From: Actinomycetota bacterium
GTDB lineage: Bacteria > Actinomycetota > Actinomycetes > Propionibacteriales > Propionibacteriaceae
Length of the DNA: 40,844 bases
Assembly: GCA_020161755.1 (NCBI GenBank)
Contig: JAIUOS010000031.1
Coordinates: 1 to 40,844 of the forward strand
Direction: 5' to 3'
Shown: piece by piece, positions 40,752 to 40,844 of the stretch
Numbering within the stretch: position 1 is the stretch's first letter
Layout of the letters: every line of letters starts with the position of its first letter
Program-made: the position numbers and the translations under genes
Notes under the pieces: generated by a model
What the model was told of the DNA's origin: nothing
What the model saw: only the letters and a program-made list of their open reading frames with translations
Databases searched by the model: none

Positions 40752-40844
40752 ACCAGGCAGGCGGTCCCCTAGATCAGTAAGTCCAAGGGTGCGGACGGCG
40801 TGGCGTGCCCGGAGGTGGGTGAGGGTGTCCAAGAGTCGGTGTTG

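Noticed and set aside
40752-40844. 3' end of a transposase or other gene entering from the right
   Set aside because: Short open readings exist on the minus strand, but none shows a recognisable motif in 93 nt.

Overview
High-GC (about 70%) actinobacterial chromosome, most like Propionibacteriales/Propionibacteriaceae. The evidence is a DUF222/HNH gene, an actinobacterial glycine-tRNA ligase and primase, GTG starts, and many leaderless genes whose TAnnnT -10 box lies 6-7 nt before the start codon. The genus cannot be fixed from this sequence. There are 39 protein genes (38 complete, one cut by the left edge). I see no rRNA, tRNA, CRISPR array or intact insertion sequence.

Layout. 1-908: truncated DUF222/HNH gene, two DnaA-box-like sites and an 84-bp direct repeat. 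909-4514: GNAT acetyltransferase overlapping an MFS transporter with a long cytoplasmic tail, then a secreted alpha/beta hydrolase. 4543-8828 (minus): a glutamate-cysteine-ligase-type enzyme, a five-helix membrane protein, two SRPBCC proteins, and two paralogues of an unrecognised ~180-residue family sharing an upstream motif. 8996-11239: divergent LysR/MFS pair. 11508-14077: two overlapping DUF202 membrane proteins, a hairpin-packed intergenic region, a Cys-containing winged-helix regulator and a TSUP (TauE/SafE) permease. 14195-16503: ABC ATPase and permease. 16508-20529 (minus): sigma-70 factor, DnaG primase, MFS transporter. 20782-22779: dGTPase-like HD hydrolase divergent from a Q/G/Y-rich membrane protein.

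23024-30238 is one sugar operon: ROK repressor with a palindromic operator at its own start, lipoprotein binding protein, two permeases, NagZ-like GH3 glycosidase and a ROK sugar kinase. It imports and processes an unidentified oligosaccharide, probably containing N-acetylhexosamine. No transport ATPase is encoded, so a shared MsiK-type ATPase is presumably used.

30259-34097: tRNA-dihydrouridine synthase, PCMT-like methyltransferase, glycine-tRNA ligase and an ABM-fold protein. 34176-39039: L-arabinose catabolism (araD-araA on minus, araB divergent) with recO between them and three LacI-type operators. 39145-40722: SIMPL-domain protein and aldo/keto reductase.

The most unusual content is non-coding. 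A 39-bp repeat based on GGGGACGGTTC and CCGCCGAAATCTGGCGG lies in inverted clusters between two genes and also in frame inside the GH3 gene, where it encodes a 13-residue protein repeat. Several gene ends carry long, nearly perfect palindromes of unrelated sequence. In two places the TAG stop codon of one gene also forms the first half of the -10 box of the next, leaderless gene.
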